From contig JBMFTZ010000001.1 in assembly GCA_049966775.1 (NCBI GenBank), positions 1 through 64,000 on the forward strand: a stretch of DNA of 64,000 nucleotides, given 5' to 3'. The translations under genes were made by a program, and so were the position numbers. Origin of the DNA: JAKAWW01 sp049966775. GTDB taxonomy: Archaea; Micrarchaeota; Micrarchaeia; Micrarchaeales; Micrarchaeaceae. The notes under the pieces are model-generated. The model saw nothing but the letters and a program-made list of their open reading frames with translations. It searched no databases and was not told the origin of the DNA. Positions 34,207 through 43,586 of this stretch are shown one piece after another (the stretch's first letter is position 1; every line of letters begins with the position of its first letter).

Positions 34207-35412
34207 ATGAAGAAGGAATACGATATCAAGAAGGAGCTCAAGAGGCTTTCAAGCATAAGGGGCTCGGGCACTGAGCTTATCAGCGTTTATATACCGCCAG
34301 GATTCAACATTTCTGACGAAATAGGAAGGCTTAGGGACGAATATGGCCAGGCTTCCAACATAAAATCGAAGACCACGCGGCTGAACGTGCAGGGCGCGAT
34401 CGAGCGCATCATGCAGTACCTTAAGCTCTACAAGGAGCCACCCAAGAGCGGCCTTGCTGTTTTTGCAGGCAACATCTCCAGCATGCAGGCAAATCCCGAC
34501 ATAGAGCTGTTTTCGATAGAGCCGCCGATGCCGATAAAGGCCAACATATACAGGTGCGACTCCACGTTCCTTCTCGAGCCCATAGAGGAGATGCTCGAGG
34601 CCAAGGAGCAGTACATAATAGTGGTGATGGATGGCAGGGAGGCCACAATAGCACTGCTCAAGGGAACGCACATAAACGTGGAGAAGAAGCTGCATTCTTT
34701 CGCACATGCAAAGGTCAGGAAAGGGGGCCAGAGCGCTGGAAGATATGAGCGCGCGATAAGCGAGAGCATCGAGGACTTCTACAAGCAGATAGGCGATTCC
34801 GTAAACGCGGTTTATGAAAAATACGGAGGCAAGATAAACGGCGCCATCATAGGCGGGCCAGGCCCGGCGAAGGACAACTTTGTCAAGGCCAAGACGCTAA
34901 ACTACCAGATAAAAGTGCTGGGCGTGTTCGACACGGGCTATACCGACGAGCACAATGGCATAGACGAGCTGCTTGAAAAGGCGAAGGAGCTGCTTGCCGA
35001 GCAGGCGTCAGTGAAGGAGCGCCGGATCATGGACCGCTTCCTCAACGAGGTGTCAAAGAATGGCCTTGCGGCATACGGTTACGAGAAAGTGAAGGAGGAG
35101 CTTGAAAACAACAACGTGACGAGGCTTATAATAAGCGACGACATCGACCTAGCAAGGGTGTCATACAGATGCAATTCGTGCGGCGCCGAGTTCACCGCGA
35201 TAGAGCAGGGTAATACAAGGCAGCAGAAGCATTCGTGCGGCGGGAGCCTCACCATCACAAAGGAGGACGATCCCATCAGGGAGCTTATAGACAAGGCCGA
35301 CAAGGACGGCATTGAGGTTGTTTTCGTCTCTACGGACAGCCAGTACGGCAATGAATTGCTGCTTGGCTTCCAGGGCATAGGCGCCATGCTGAAATACAAG
35401 CACACCAGATAG
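34207..35412 (+). CDS. prf1: Peptide chain release factor aRF1
   Basis: A 401-residue archaeal/eukaryotic class 1 release factor that reads all three stop codons. Domain 1 has the NIKS stop-recognition motif (SNIKSKTTR). Domain 2 has the catalytic GGQ loop (RKGGQSAGRYERA). Domain 3 has a Cys-rich mini-domain (RCNSCGAEF ... HSCGGS) near residues 320-345. Length and order are normal. It lies about 90 nt after serS on the same strand. Confidence 0.95.
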   Translation: MKKEYDIKKELKRLSSIRGSGTELISVYIPPGFNISDEIGRLRDEYGQASNIKSKTTRLNVQGAIERIMQYLKLYKEPPKSGLAVFAGNISSMQANPDIELFSIEPPMPIKANIYRCDSTFLLEPIEEMLEAKEQYIIVVMDGREATIALLKGTHINVEKKLHSFAHAKVRKGGQSAGRYERAISESIEDFYKQIGDSVNAVYEKYGGKINGAIIGGPGPAKDNFVKAKTLNYQIKVLGVFDTGYTDEHNGIDELLEKAKELLAEQASVKERRIMDRFLNEVSKNGLAAYGYEKVKEELENNNVTRLIISDDIDLARVSYRCNSCGAEFTAIEQGNTRQQKHSCGGSLTITKEDDPIRELIDKADKDGIEVVFVSTDSQYGNELLLGFQGIGAMLKYKHTR

Positions 35413-35445
35413 TTGGGCTGCTTCTCGCATAAATCAAGCGCCGAA

Positions 35446-36639
35446 TCATACAGAGCATGCGCTGGTTATTGCCGATATTGAAGTGCCAGTTATAATCGAA
35501 AGCACGTACGGCGCCACCATCGCTATGATCACGCCGATGACGCCGCCGAGGATCATTCCCATGCCGTAGCCGAGCACAGGCCCGCGCTGCTGGCCCGGCA
35601 GCACATGACCGCCGGCATAGAGGACGCCGCCGAGGATCATGAGCGTAAGGCCTAGTATGAATATGACACTCTCTATTGTGGTGTAAACGGAGCAGATGGC
35701 GTTCGTAGCTGCGCCAAGGTTGGCGATCGAGCCTGAGCCAAAGGTGGCCGAACTAGAACCTGAGCCAGAGCCTGAGCCAGAGCTCGAACCCCCAGTTGGG
35801 GGCGTGCCGCCGGAAAACACTGTGGTGGTAGACGTGCTGGTTGATGTTGTAGTGGTGGTGGTAAATATGTATGCTACAACCGCATAGCCGCCAGCCCCGT
35901 TAAGCGATCCCGAAACGGTATACGTTCCTGGCGATAAGTCTATGCACTGTGCTGCATAAGTGGTTTCATACGAATCGCCGCCGTTGTCGTAGAATAACTG
36001 GGTGCAACCGGGGGGCACAGTTATGCTCGAGCATTCAAACCAGCCGCATGACAGCGATAACACCACGTCTGACGGGTTTGACACCGAGAAGGCCCAGTTG
36101 AACGAAGATGTGCCGCCGGACGCCGCGCCGCTCTCCGTAGTGTACGGGACAGACGAGTCAACAGCCACGCCGCCGACAGCTATGTCCGAGTGGTCGGAAG
36201 CATCACTGCAGACGTTTGACCCCTGATTCCCTGCGCTTGCATAAGTTGAATATGAAGTGGCGTCGGGCGACCACGTATAGCTCCTTAGCGCGCCGTTGCC
36301 ATCACCGCCATTGCAGAAGTAATAGTTGGCGCCGCTAGGCAGCGTGTAGCTGGCCGACCTGCTGCCCGTGGTCCCACCATACCCCACTATTGAAAATACA
36401 GATGTAGACGGTGAGCTTGAGCTCGCTGGGCAGCTGTAAGTTGACGAGCAGTAGCTAGAAGGGGCAGCACAGCCAACATAGCCGCCAACAACGCAGCAGC
36501 TTTCATAGCTCGGGCATGTTACGACACAGCCGCTGCCGGGGCATAATATGGTATAAGCGGTGGATGTATTAGAAACAAGCGAGAGGGCCGCAATGGCAAG
36601 CACCACCGATAGCATAATACTACTATAATGCTCGAACAT
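35446..36639 (-). CDS. Secreted adhesin-like head fused to a VirB2-like pilin domain
   Basis: A 397-residue protein. A signal peptide (about 5-28) is followed by a Cys-rich head of about 230 residues and a beta-rich region. A low-complexity Thr/Ser/Gly linker comes next (TTTTTSTSTSTTT, then GSGSGSGSS). The C-terminal 85 residues are nearly the same as the pilin at 28413-28793: AICSVY, SVIFILGL, GYGMGMILGGVIGVIIA, terminal Cys. This layout would place an exposed head on a pilus or channel subunit. A TATA box at about 36664-36673 supports the leaderless ATG 36639 over the longer frame. Confidence 0.7.
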   Translation of the reverse strand: MFEHYSSIMLSVVLAIAALSLVSNTSTAYTILCPGSGCVVTCPSYESCCVVGGYVGCAAPSSYCSSTYSCPASSSSPSTSVFSIVGYGGTTGSRSASYTLPSGANYYFCNGGDGNGALRSYTWSPDATSYSTYASAGNQGSNVCSDASDHSDIAVGGVAVDSSVPYTTESGAASGGTSSFNWAFSVSNPSDVVLSLSCGWFECSSITVPPGCTQLFYDNGGDSYETTYAAQCIDLSPGTYTVSGSLNGAGGYAVVAYIFTTTTTTSTSTSTTTVFSGGTPPTGGSSSGSGSGSGSSSATFGSGSIANLGAATNAICSVYTTIESVIFILGLTLMILGGVLYAGGHVLPGQQRGPVLGYGMGMILGGVIGVIIAMVAPYVLSIITGTSISAITSACSV

Positions 36640-36736
36640 GCTTCCAGCCTCGCCGAACGCTTTCCGGCAATATATTAAGCACCGAAAAGATATTAATAAT
36701 GTGCGCGCATGCATAGGGCACGAGCGCCGTGCGCCT

Positions 36737-37291
36737 TTACGAGAGAGCAGGTGCTATGCCGCACTCGCCGAGGAACGCCGCATCGCCCTGCATTACGAGC
36801 TTGTCTGGCGTTATTATCGTGCTGTTCACGCTGCTGTAGTTTATGAACACGGAAGGCATGCTTTTGCTCACATTAATGCATTCGCTTACCGGCAGCTGCG
36901 TGGAATTGGATGCTTCCCCGAGCGCCTTGGAGCTCGTGAAGCATGCGGTCTGATTGATAACAAAGAAGTCAATAGTGGAAGCATTCCTGTGGTATTTGGC
37001 GCTCGAAACTATGTTCTCCACGATGCTTGTGGCGCAAGGCTCTGTGCTTGCAAACACCGTGCCGTTATAGGCGGTCATGTATATCGCTACGCTCTTCGCT
37101 GAATGAAAGTTGCTTTCAAATGTGTAGAAGGGCTGCCCCGTGCTTGGATGATAGAAAAAGAGCAGCAGATCCAGCGCCACGAGCGCCGCTATCGCGTAAT
37201 ATGCAGCAGCATTGCCTTTTTCTGCTTGGCGCGCCGCGGCTCCAGCCTTCACGGCTTTGCCTGCATTTCCATTGTTGTTGCTTCTCTGCAT
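36737..37291 (-). CDS. Membrane-anchored ectodomain protein, 184 aa
   Basis: A basic, Ala-rich cytosolic N-terminus (1-28), one transmembrane segment (about 29-47), and an extracytoplasmic domain of 135 residues with three Cys and several sequons. The ectodomain matches the C-terminal domain of the neighbouring 685-aa protein in pattern: FHSAKSVAI versus LHSAHSAAI, and a C-terminal M-x3-QG(D/N)A ... C. The two are probably paralogous domains. Family unknown; its place beside the pilin fusion suggests a surface-assembly role. Confidence 0.55.
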   Translation of the reverse strand: MQRSNNNGNAGKAVKAGAAARQAEKGNAAAYYAIAALVALDLLLFFYHPSTGQPFYTFESNFHSAKSVAIYMTAYNGTVFASTEPCATSIVENIVSSAKYHRNASTIDFFVINQTACFTSSKALGEASNSTQLPVSECINVSKSMPSVFINYSSVNSTIITPDKLVMQGDAAFLGECGIAPALS

Positions 37292-37297
37292 TGCTTT

Positions 37298-39355
37298 TCA
37301 CCCTAGCAGCTTGCCAAGCGTGCAGCCGCTGCCATACGTCGCATTGCCCTGCGCGGAGAGCATGTTACCGTACACGCCTTTGTAAGCGATATAGCTCGGC
37401 GAGCCGCTGCCGAGGTGTATTATGGGCGTGCCCGCAGCTAGCAGCTTGTTGAAGCACTGCACTCCCGAAAGCGATGCGTTGGCAGAAATGCACGAATAGT
37501 TCTGCGCTGCGAGTATCGCCACGCTCTTGCCTTCACTCTGCAGCGACTTCTGCAGCGAAGCTGCGCACAGAAGCTGAGCCGCATTGAACGAGCCCGAATC
37601 GTTGACTATTATGGCAGCGCTGTGCGCGCTGTGGAGCCTGCTCGCAAACATCGAAAATGGTAGGAACGCGTTAGCGCTCTGCGCCGCTGCGAACGTCGCA
37701 TATGTATAGATGAGCACCAGTATGAACAGCACTATGAAAACGATGCTCCACGAGCGCCTCACCCGCCTGTTTAGCTTTATCTTCTTTCTCTTTTTGAACC
37801 TTGCATATGTTAGCGAGTATACGAGCAGCACTATTATTACGCCTATTATGAACGATAGAAGCGCCGCATATGCTGGCGATGCGGCGATCTTGGCGCTTAC
37901 CGAACCGGTTGGGCTGTATAGCATGTAGCTTACTATGCCCCCGTCAAAATCCTTTACCAGTGCACCGAAAGTGAACGGCGTGCCGGAAAATGCGGCTATG
38001 CCTTTGCTCACGGCACTCTCGTTGGCAAGCATCGCCTGCAGCGAGGAGCTGCTCACGCCCTGCATGAGCTCAAGGGCAATGCCCTGCTGCTCCGCGGAGA
38101 GCTTTGCAAGCTCTGGTGGCACATGCCTGAAATCCAGCTGGTCCCTTATCGCGGCGACAGATGCGCTGCTTATGCTGGAGTTGAGCGGAGCGTAGAGCGC
38201 GTCAAGCTTCGAATACAGCCCGGTTACGTTAGAGATGCTGGCAAGCAGCTCTGTATTAGCAAGCGCTATGCTCTGGTTTATGCCCAGCTTCTTTATTGCT
38301 GCAAAAGTGGCTACTAGTTTAGACACGCTCTCATTTAGCGTTGCATTGTTTATTCTCGACAGCAGCGCCTGCGCATTGAAAAGCGTGGAGTTGTATTTTG
38401 GCATTGTCGCATTGAGGAAAGCGTCAAAAGCGGCGGTTTCCTTAGCCCTCACTACAGGCGCTATATACGCATATGCGAGGTTTGAGGCGTTTGCGCTGAG
38501 CTGCATGATGCTCGCATTGGAAAGCGGCAGCATCGAAAGCTGCTGCACCGTGTTCTGCATGCTTTGCAGCAAAGTGGAATTGAAAGTGGTGTATTCGCAC
38601 ATTCCTATGTCGACGCAGTACCACGGTTCCTGCGTTGGCGCCAGATAGCTTGGGCACGAAGAAAAGTTTGAAGCGGAGAAGTTCTGCGGCACTGGAAATA
38701 TCGGGTTCTGAGGCAGCACCGTTGCTATGTGAGAGATGTTGCTGAGGGCGTTTTTCATTGCGGATATGCTCGCATAAGGATCGACAGAAGCGTTGTGAAG
38801 AGCATTGTAGAACGCGCTGTAGTTTGCCACGAGGTTGCCGTATTTCGCAGAGAAGTTCATTATGCCAAGGCCCATTACGCCTGTCGGTCCACCGTAATCG
38901 GGGAGCCAGTATGAGCATATCGGCACGGTCTGGCACGAGAAGCAGCCGTTTGTGGCGTTGCACGTATAATAGTTAAGCCCTGTTTCTATGCGGCAGTCGT
39001 CAAGCGGCGGCGCGGCCTGCGCCTCGTAATTGCTCATTGAAGCATTGAGAGATGCGAGCACTGACTTGCTCGGCGCATACACACTCAGCACATAAGGCCT
39101 AAGCGCCTTGTATATCTGCGTTGCGTTTGTGAGCATTGAGTAGTTGCCATGAGTGGCATTTACGACAATGAAAGAGATGCCGTGCTGCATTATCGTGTAT
39201 GCATTGCCGCCAATGCTTTCATTATGCATCGAATAGGAGCTTATCGTCGAATTGGGCATGTATATATGAAGGTACTGCACAAGCGACGCATTGGCGCCCA
39301 GTGCGGTAGTTGCGAGGAGTGAAAGCATAATTGCAGCAAGAATTTCAACGCGCAT
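37298..39355 (-). CDS. Large secreted/membrane protein, 685 aa
   Basis: A signal peptide (1-21) is followed by an ectodomain of about 470 residues with many sequons and Cys clusters (CRIETGLNYYTC, CFSCQTVPIC, CPSYLAPTQEPWYC). Two transmembrane segments (about 494-514 and 534-557) flank a very basic loop (FKKRKKIKLNRRVRRS). A second extracytoplasmic domain (558-685) resembles the 184-aa neighbour. No family is recognised. A TATA block (gtatttaaatattt, about 39386-39400 on the minus strand) lies upstream. It probably forms a transcript with the two downstream surface genes. Confidence 0.6.
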   Translation of the reverse strand: MRVEILAAIMLSLLATTALGANASLVQYLHIYMPNSTISSYSMHNESIGGNAYTIMQHGISFIVVNATHGNYSMLTNATQIYKALRPYVLSVYAPSKSVLASLNASMSNYEAQAAPPLDDCRIETGLNYYTCNATNGCFSCQTVPICSYWLPDYGGPTGVMGLGIMNFSAKYGNLVANYSAFYNALHNASVDPYASISAMKNALSNISHIATVLPQNPIFPVPQNFSASNFSSCPSYLAPTQEPWYCVDIGMCEYTTFNSTLLQSMQNTVQQLSMLPLSNASIMQLSANASNLAYAYIAPVVRAKETAAFDAFLNATMPKYNSTLFNAQALLSRINNATLNESVSKLVATFAAIKKLGINQSIALANTELLASISNVTGLYSKLDALYAPLNSSISSASVAAIRDQLDFRHVPPELAKLSAEQQGIALELMQGVSSSSLQAMLANESAVSKGIAAFSGTPFTFGALVKDFDGGIVSYMLYSPTGSVSAKIAASPAYAALLSFIIGVIIVLLVYSLTYARFKKRKKIKLNRRVRRSWSIVFIVLFILVLIYTYATFAAAQSANAFLPFSMFASRLHSAHSAAIIVNDSGSFNAAQLLCAASLQKSLQSEGKSVAILAAQNYSCISANASLSGVQCFNKLLAAGTPIIHLGSGSPSYIAYKGVYGNMLSAQGNATYGSGCTLGKLLG

Positions 39356-39526
39356 GTGGTCGCCCTTTCCATATATTATTGAGTAGAAATATTTAAATAC
39401 GTGTTGCCAAAAGGCGACGATAAAAATCCGTATTTAAGGAAGAAGCGCGGGCATAGATTCAAGAGAAGGCTCGGCAACAAATAGGCATTGAGGATTGAAA
39501 ACAGAATCAAAAAGGATCAGAAAAAC

Positions 39527-39558
39527 CTAAAAGAGAAAGAAAAAAGAAAGAAAGAAAG
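39527..39558 (-). terminator. Pyrimidine tract after the S-layer gene
   Basis: On the minus strand, directly after the S-layer stop, the sequence is CTTTCTTTCTTTC followed by TTTTTTC and TTTT runs. Oligo-T tracts end transcription in archaea, and a highly expressed S-layer gene would need an efficient one. Confidence 0.5.
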
Positions 39559-39568
39559 GCAAGCAGGT

Positions 39569-42500
39569 TTAGCTGCTTGCTGCCTTTGCATATAGCTGCT
39601 GTATGAATGCGTTTGCCGCTGCGGTTGTCTGGTTGGCGTAGTAGCCCGCTATCAGTATGCGGTTTGTTCCATACGCCTGGTCTATCTGCGTTGTGGGCGT
39701 CATTGAGATGTTGTATGCCTTCTGCAGCTGTGCGCTCAGCGTGTTGACGTAGCCGCTTCCCACCAGTATCAGGTTGCTCGCCGGGTTTGCCTGTGAATCA
39801 AGCACTACTAGCGGGCTTGTTGGCAAGCTGCTCAGCAATACTGGCTGGTCTGACGTGCTGACTGACGGAGTTGCCGTTATGTTGCTTATGCCCGATATGG
39901 AGTAGTGCGATGCCTGAATGCCCGATGCTGTTATGTTGGCTATGCTTACGTTCGGTAGGTTTGTTGCTTCACCTATAGTGTAGCCTGGGCCTGATGTTGG
40001 GTATATCTTGTAGCTCTTTGTTATTGTGGTTGTTGATGGACCTGCCGCGAACTGGAGCATGTCTACGCTCTTCGCAAGGTTCAGTGTTACTGCTGTTGTG
40101 CCAATCGATGCCACTTCGCTGCCGCGCTCTGTTATGAAGCCCTGAGGCACATTGAATGGGCTGTTGTAAGTGTATCCTGAAGGCGTGTATGTGACGTTGT
40201 TAGAGAGCGATGACGGTGTTCCTGAAGGCGCTGTTGCATTGAGGTAGTACAGAGGCGTTGCAGAAATGCCTCCCGTAGAGTTGGTTATGCCCACTGTTAG
40301 TGTGTCTGGCGCCGAGTTTACTCCTGGTACGGGATATTCTGGTATAGAGTAAGTGAAGTACTCATTCCTTACTCCTGGCGTTGACACGCTTGTTGGTGCC
40401 AAAGTGAATGTCTGCTGAAGCTGCCCGGGCTGCTGGTATGTAACGCTTGATCCTGAAGTGAGCAGGTCATAATTCTTTCCTGCCTGGGTGTACATTATTT
40501 CTGGTGATGAGTATGGAGACAGTGTTGCAAGAGTTAAGTAGTTGCCTGACGTGGGTGCGTTTGATGATGTATATTCACCAGCGGATAATCCATTCACGTT
40601 TATCACATCCATAACATTGGCTGTGAACCCTGGATTTGGCACTGCTGCATGAGAGCTGAGGTACATGTTTATGTTTGTGACGTTGTTGAATGGGGCCGAC
40701 ACTGGCAGATAGTAATAATAGTCACCAGCTGGGCTGGCCGTATCGAATGTTGCTGTTTGTGTTGTCAGGGAGTTTTGCGTTGTGTACCCTGTTACTGCCA
40801 CAGTAAGTGGGTATGTGCTGGATACAAAGCTGTTTGCTGGCGCGGCTGACACTACTTCTACCACAATGGCGTTCGCGCCGGATAGCGAGCTTGATATATA
40901 ATTTGCAGTTTCTGTAAGCTCATACGGGTTAAGGTTGTATGTTAGCGTTGAGGTTCCTGCTCCTGCCACCGTGAATGCGTTTGGTATCTGGCTTGTCACT
41001 GTGAAGAGGTTTGCCGGCTCTGTTATTGCTGTGTCGTTTACTCCGTAGCTTGAACTACTGCCTGCAAGGTTCTGGTATGTCACGCTGCTTTGTGTTGAAG
41101 TCGCAAGCTGCAGTGCGTCGAAGTCAGTAGATCCCGGGCTTAATGTCTGGCCTAGGAATGTGAGCTTCCATACCGCTGGGCTTGTCATGAGCTCCATGCT
41201 ATGGTCTGGAAGTAGAGTCTGGGAGTTTGCGCTTGTGCCATATATTGTTATGCCCTGAAGCTCGTTTGCAGAGCCACTGCTGGTTGCGTTTGTTGTCCAC
41301 TGAAGCTGCACGTCGTAGTTGGGGTTTGCGCTGTTGAATGCACTGCCGCTTGAAAGGTTTACTATGTTGGAGAACAGCTGTATGCGCGCCCACCTCTGGT
41401 ACGAATACAAACCTGCGAATGTCTGACCCACTTTCACATAAAGCGTGTGGCCGCTGACATTGAACTCAGTTGTGTTGAACCTTCCTATTGATGTCTCGTT
41501 TGTCAGTACTCCGTTGTAGTAAACGCCTATTGCCGCTGGTGTTCCGCTAGGATAGCTAAGGTCCTGCAGCTTGACCGTGAAGTTGCCTGCCGATATAGAG
41601 TGGCTTACATTTACGATTGTTGACGGTGTCATCGCTTGCGCCAGTGAGATTTTGCCTCCTGTGACGAAATTGCCTGAATTGACGGTTATAGATGGCGGAC
41701 TAAAGTTGTATGTGGTATAGTTTGCGCCTAAAAGACTGAAGGCCTGGTTTGTGGGCGCGTTGCTTGTCTTCACATTTATTGGGGAACCGAATATTACCTG
41801 GTATGCGAGGTTGGCGTCAACCAGCGCAAGGCTCTTTGCATTTTGGTCGTATACTGGGAATCCTGTAACCCAAAGGCTTTCTGTTTCACTTGTTGGGCCG
41901 CTGCTTGATAGAAGTCCTGCTGGCGCTACTTTGAGTATGTTGTCATATGCTGGGTTGGTGCCCGATGAAAATGACGAGAACGCAACGCCACCTCCGTTCT
42001 GTGTTGCAGTAACGCTAGTTGCAAGCGGAACGCCTATGTTCACGTAGGGGCTTTCTGCTGTATATGGTGACGACGCAACTATTGAATATTGCTCAGGATA
42101 AACGTATGGGCTGCTAGAACCCTGCAAGGACTTTGTTGAAGTGGCTGCACCTGGATTCTGCGGTACTGCTCCGTTGAGCACCGAGCCTATCAGCGCGCTG
42201 AAGCCGTATGTTCCGCTTGATATCGCGGTTCCTGACTCGTTGAGCCAAACCTGCGGGTTTACAAGCGCGTGGCTTGACGAATTCGACACTGACACAACGT
42301 GCAGCACGCTTGCCGCCTGTGTCGCATTGACACTCGCGGTTACAGGCACGCTAGTGAATGCAAGGTTGCCTATCGCAGCTGCGATGTTTGCCGCTGCAAC
42401 GCCGTCGCTTGGCTTGGCAGCGCTTCCCACAACGATCTGCACCTGTGGCGCTCCTGCGTTGCTTATTATTGGCACGTTCTGGAATGTTACAGGGCTTGCG

Positions 42501-42574
42501 AACGCAAGGCCGAGTCCTAACAATGCCGCGCCTGCTGTTATCGCGGCTATCTTCTTTGCATTTATGCTATTCAC
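39569..42574 (-). CDS. S-layer protein (Methanococcus/MJ type)
   Basis: A 1001-residue secreted protein and probable main cell-wall lattice subunit. A signal peptide ends near residue 27 (GLAFAS). The N-terminal domain (about 43-80, VQIVVGSAAKPSDGVAAANIAA) and C-terminal domain (about 930-1000, LILVGSGYVNTLSAQLQ) match the paired S-layer domains of methanococcal S-layer proteins. The middle is a long beta-rich Ser/Thr/Asn region with many sequons. There is no C-terminal membrane helix. Translation starts at GTG 42574 with a Shine-Dalgarno AGGTGA 7 nt before it. TATA at 42621-42630. Confidence 0.85.
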   Translation of the reverse strand: MNSINAKKIAAITAGAALLGLGLAFASPVTFQNVPIISNAGAPQVQIVVGSAAKPSDGVAAANIAAAIGNLAFTSVPVTASVNATQAASVLHVVSVSNSSSHALVNPQVWLNESGTAISSGTYGFSALIGSVLNGAVPQNPGAATSTKSLQGSSSPYVYPEQYSIVASSPYTAESPYVNIGVPLATSVTATQNGGGVAFSSFSSGTNPAYDNILKVAPAGLLSSSGPTSETESLWVTGFPVYDQNAKSLALVDANLAYQVIFGSPINVKTSNAPTNQAFSLLGANYTTYNFSPPSITVNSGNFVTGGKISLAQAMTPSTIVNVSHSISAGNFTVKLQDLSYPSGTPAAIGVYYNGVLTNETSIGRFNTTEFNVSGHTLYVKVGQTFAGLYSYQRWARIQLFSNIVNLSSGSAFNSANPNYDVQLQWTTNATSSGSANELQGITIYGTSANSQTLLPDHSMELMTSPAVWKLTFLGQTLSPGSTDFDALQLATSTQSSVTYQNLAGSSSSYGVNDTAITEPANLFTVTSQIPNAFTVAGAGTSTLTYNLNPYELTETANYISSSLSGANAIVVEVVSAAPANSFVSSTYPLTVAVTGYTTQNSLTTQTATFDTASPAGDYYYYLPVSAPFNNVTNINMYLSSHAAVPNPGFTANVMDVINVNGLSAGEYTSSNAPTSGNYLTLATLSPYSSPEIMYTQAGKNYDLLTSGSSVTYQQPGQLQQTFTLAPTSVSTPGVRNEYFTYSIPEYPVPGVNSAPDTLTVGITNSTGGISATPLYYLNATAPSGTPSSLSNNVTYTPSGYTYNSPFNVPQGFITERGSEVASIGTTAVTLNLAKSVDMLQFAAGPSTTTITKSYKIYPTSGPGYTIGEATNLPNVSIANITASGIQASHYSISGISNITATPSVSTSDQPVLLSSLPTSPLVVLDSQANPASNLILVGSGYVNTLSAQLQKAYNISMTPTTQIDQAYGTNRILIAGYYANQTTAAANAFIQQLYAKAASS

Positions 42575-42620
42575 TTGCTCACCTAAACATTTTTTGTTGT
42601 TCTATTAGTCAATTGAAAAG

Positions 42621-42630
42621 TATTTAAATA
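42621..42630 (-). promoter_or_regulatory. S-layer promoter TATA box
   Basis: The minus strand reads GTATTTAAATAC, a strong near-palindromic TATA element about 50 nt before the GTG start. The leader carries the Shine-Dalgarno AGGTGA. Unlike most genes here, this one is not leaderless. Confidence 0.55.
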
Positions 42631-42856
42631 CATATGTTACGTATAATAATTTTTTTATAAATAAACTTTTATACTTCGCCATTTGTCAAATTTCCCATCT
42701 TTTATTGACATAGCCCTCCGACGCAAGTTCGCTGATACACGTTATGTGCGTTATGCTGCTGCACACCCGCGCGCATGCTTCCAGACGCGCCGGCCATGCC
42801 AGTCAGGGCACCTATAATATAGTATAATAGGCTTAAATAGGCTTAAAAACCTTTCT

Positions 42857-43110
42857 GGTTCGTGCAGCAACCCCAACCAAAGGGCTGACTGACTTTCTGC
42901 CGGAAAACCAGATTAACCGGGGCACCATGACATAAGGCAACACCGCGGGACCAAGCAGCCCGCTTCCCGCGCTAAAGCTTATCCCATGCCTGGTGTGAGC
43001 ATACGGTTTGGAAGGCAGCAGACGCGCGCACCAGGCCTGCAAGAGTGTGCGCATTCGCCTGAAGAAAGGCGGCCTGCATCGCCCGCCTACGGATGACGCA
43101 TTCCGATACT
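42857..43110 (+). ncRNA. Structured RNA candidate, possibly SRP (7S) RNA
   Basis: The 549 bases between the S-layer gene and the next gene hold no credible protein gene but clear helices. One hairpin is GCGGGA...TCCCGC with inner AAGC/GCTT (about 42938-42972). A second, 42989-43035, has a 7-8 bp stem CCTGGTG/CACCAGG capped by TTTGGAAGGCAGCAG. The last matches the GGAA tetraloop and GGnAGCAG strand of SRP RNA helix 8, though one closing pair is mismatched. A third hairpin is CGCCT-GAAGAA-AGGCG. TATA-like sequences at 42812-42835 fit a start near 42857. I could not fold a convincing Alu domain or helix 5, so identity and ends are tentative. Confidence 0.4.
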
Positions 43111-43123
43111 CAAAGCCCAGGAT

Positions 43124-43447
43124 TCAGCTGCATATGCCGTTCGAAGCCTGTGAGGAAAGCTTTGCCATGTTGACCTTGAGGTTGTAACGCGCAAGAACAC
43201 CGCTTGAATTATACGCTCTTATCGCGGTGATTGCGCTGCTGCTGCCGTTGTAGGCCATGCCTATGAAAGAGAACACCTGCTGCTTTGTAGGATTTGAAGG
43301 TATGTTAAAGCAGCCTGATTGCACGATTGTGGTGCTTACCCGGCGCTGGGGCGCGATCCTGCCGATGGCGAAAAGCGCCAATGCTGCTACCACCATCACA
43401 GCCAGCGCAACCGTAATGTAAGCGAGTGATTTAGCCTTGCCGTTCAA
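43124..43447 (-). CDS. Small membrane-anchored secreted protein, 107 aa
   Basis: A basic N-terminus and a single hydrophobic segment (about 7-29) precede an extracytoplasmic domain of about 75 residues with two Cys (46 and 106), likely a disulfide spanning the domain. One NGS sequon is present. Family unknown. It lies between the S-layer region and the NDK-like gene. Confidence 0.5.
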   Translation of the reverse strand: MNGKAKSLAYITVALAVMVVAALALFAIGRIAPQRRVSTTIVQSGCFNIPSNPTKQQVFSFIGMAYNGSSSAITAIRAYNSSGVLARYNLKVNMAKLSSQASNGICS

Positions 43448-43586
43448 TCTGAACGCCCCTTATTTCGCTTCTAGCAGTGAAGGCATTCAGCTGTTCGCCA
43501 GAGCCTGCTTTCCAGTGCGCCAGGTTCTTCTGCAATAAGCGTATGTGGTGCAAAACTTTTATATTGGATTGCAAATAAATTCCGTG

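Noticed and set aside
42833..43054. 73-codon minus-strand frame in the S-layer intergenic region
   Set aside because: It lies across the strong hairpins and has no protein-like character; a structured RNA explains the region better.
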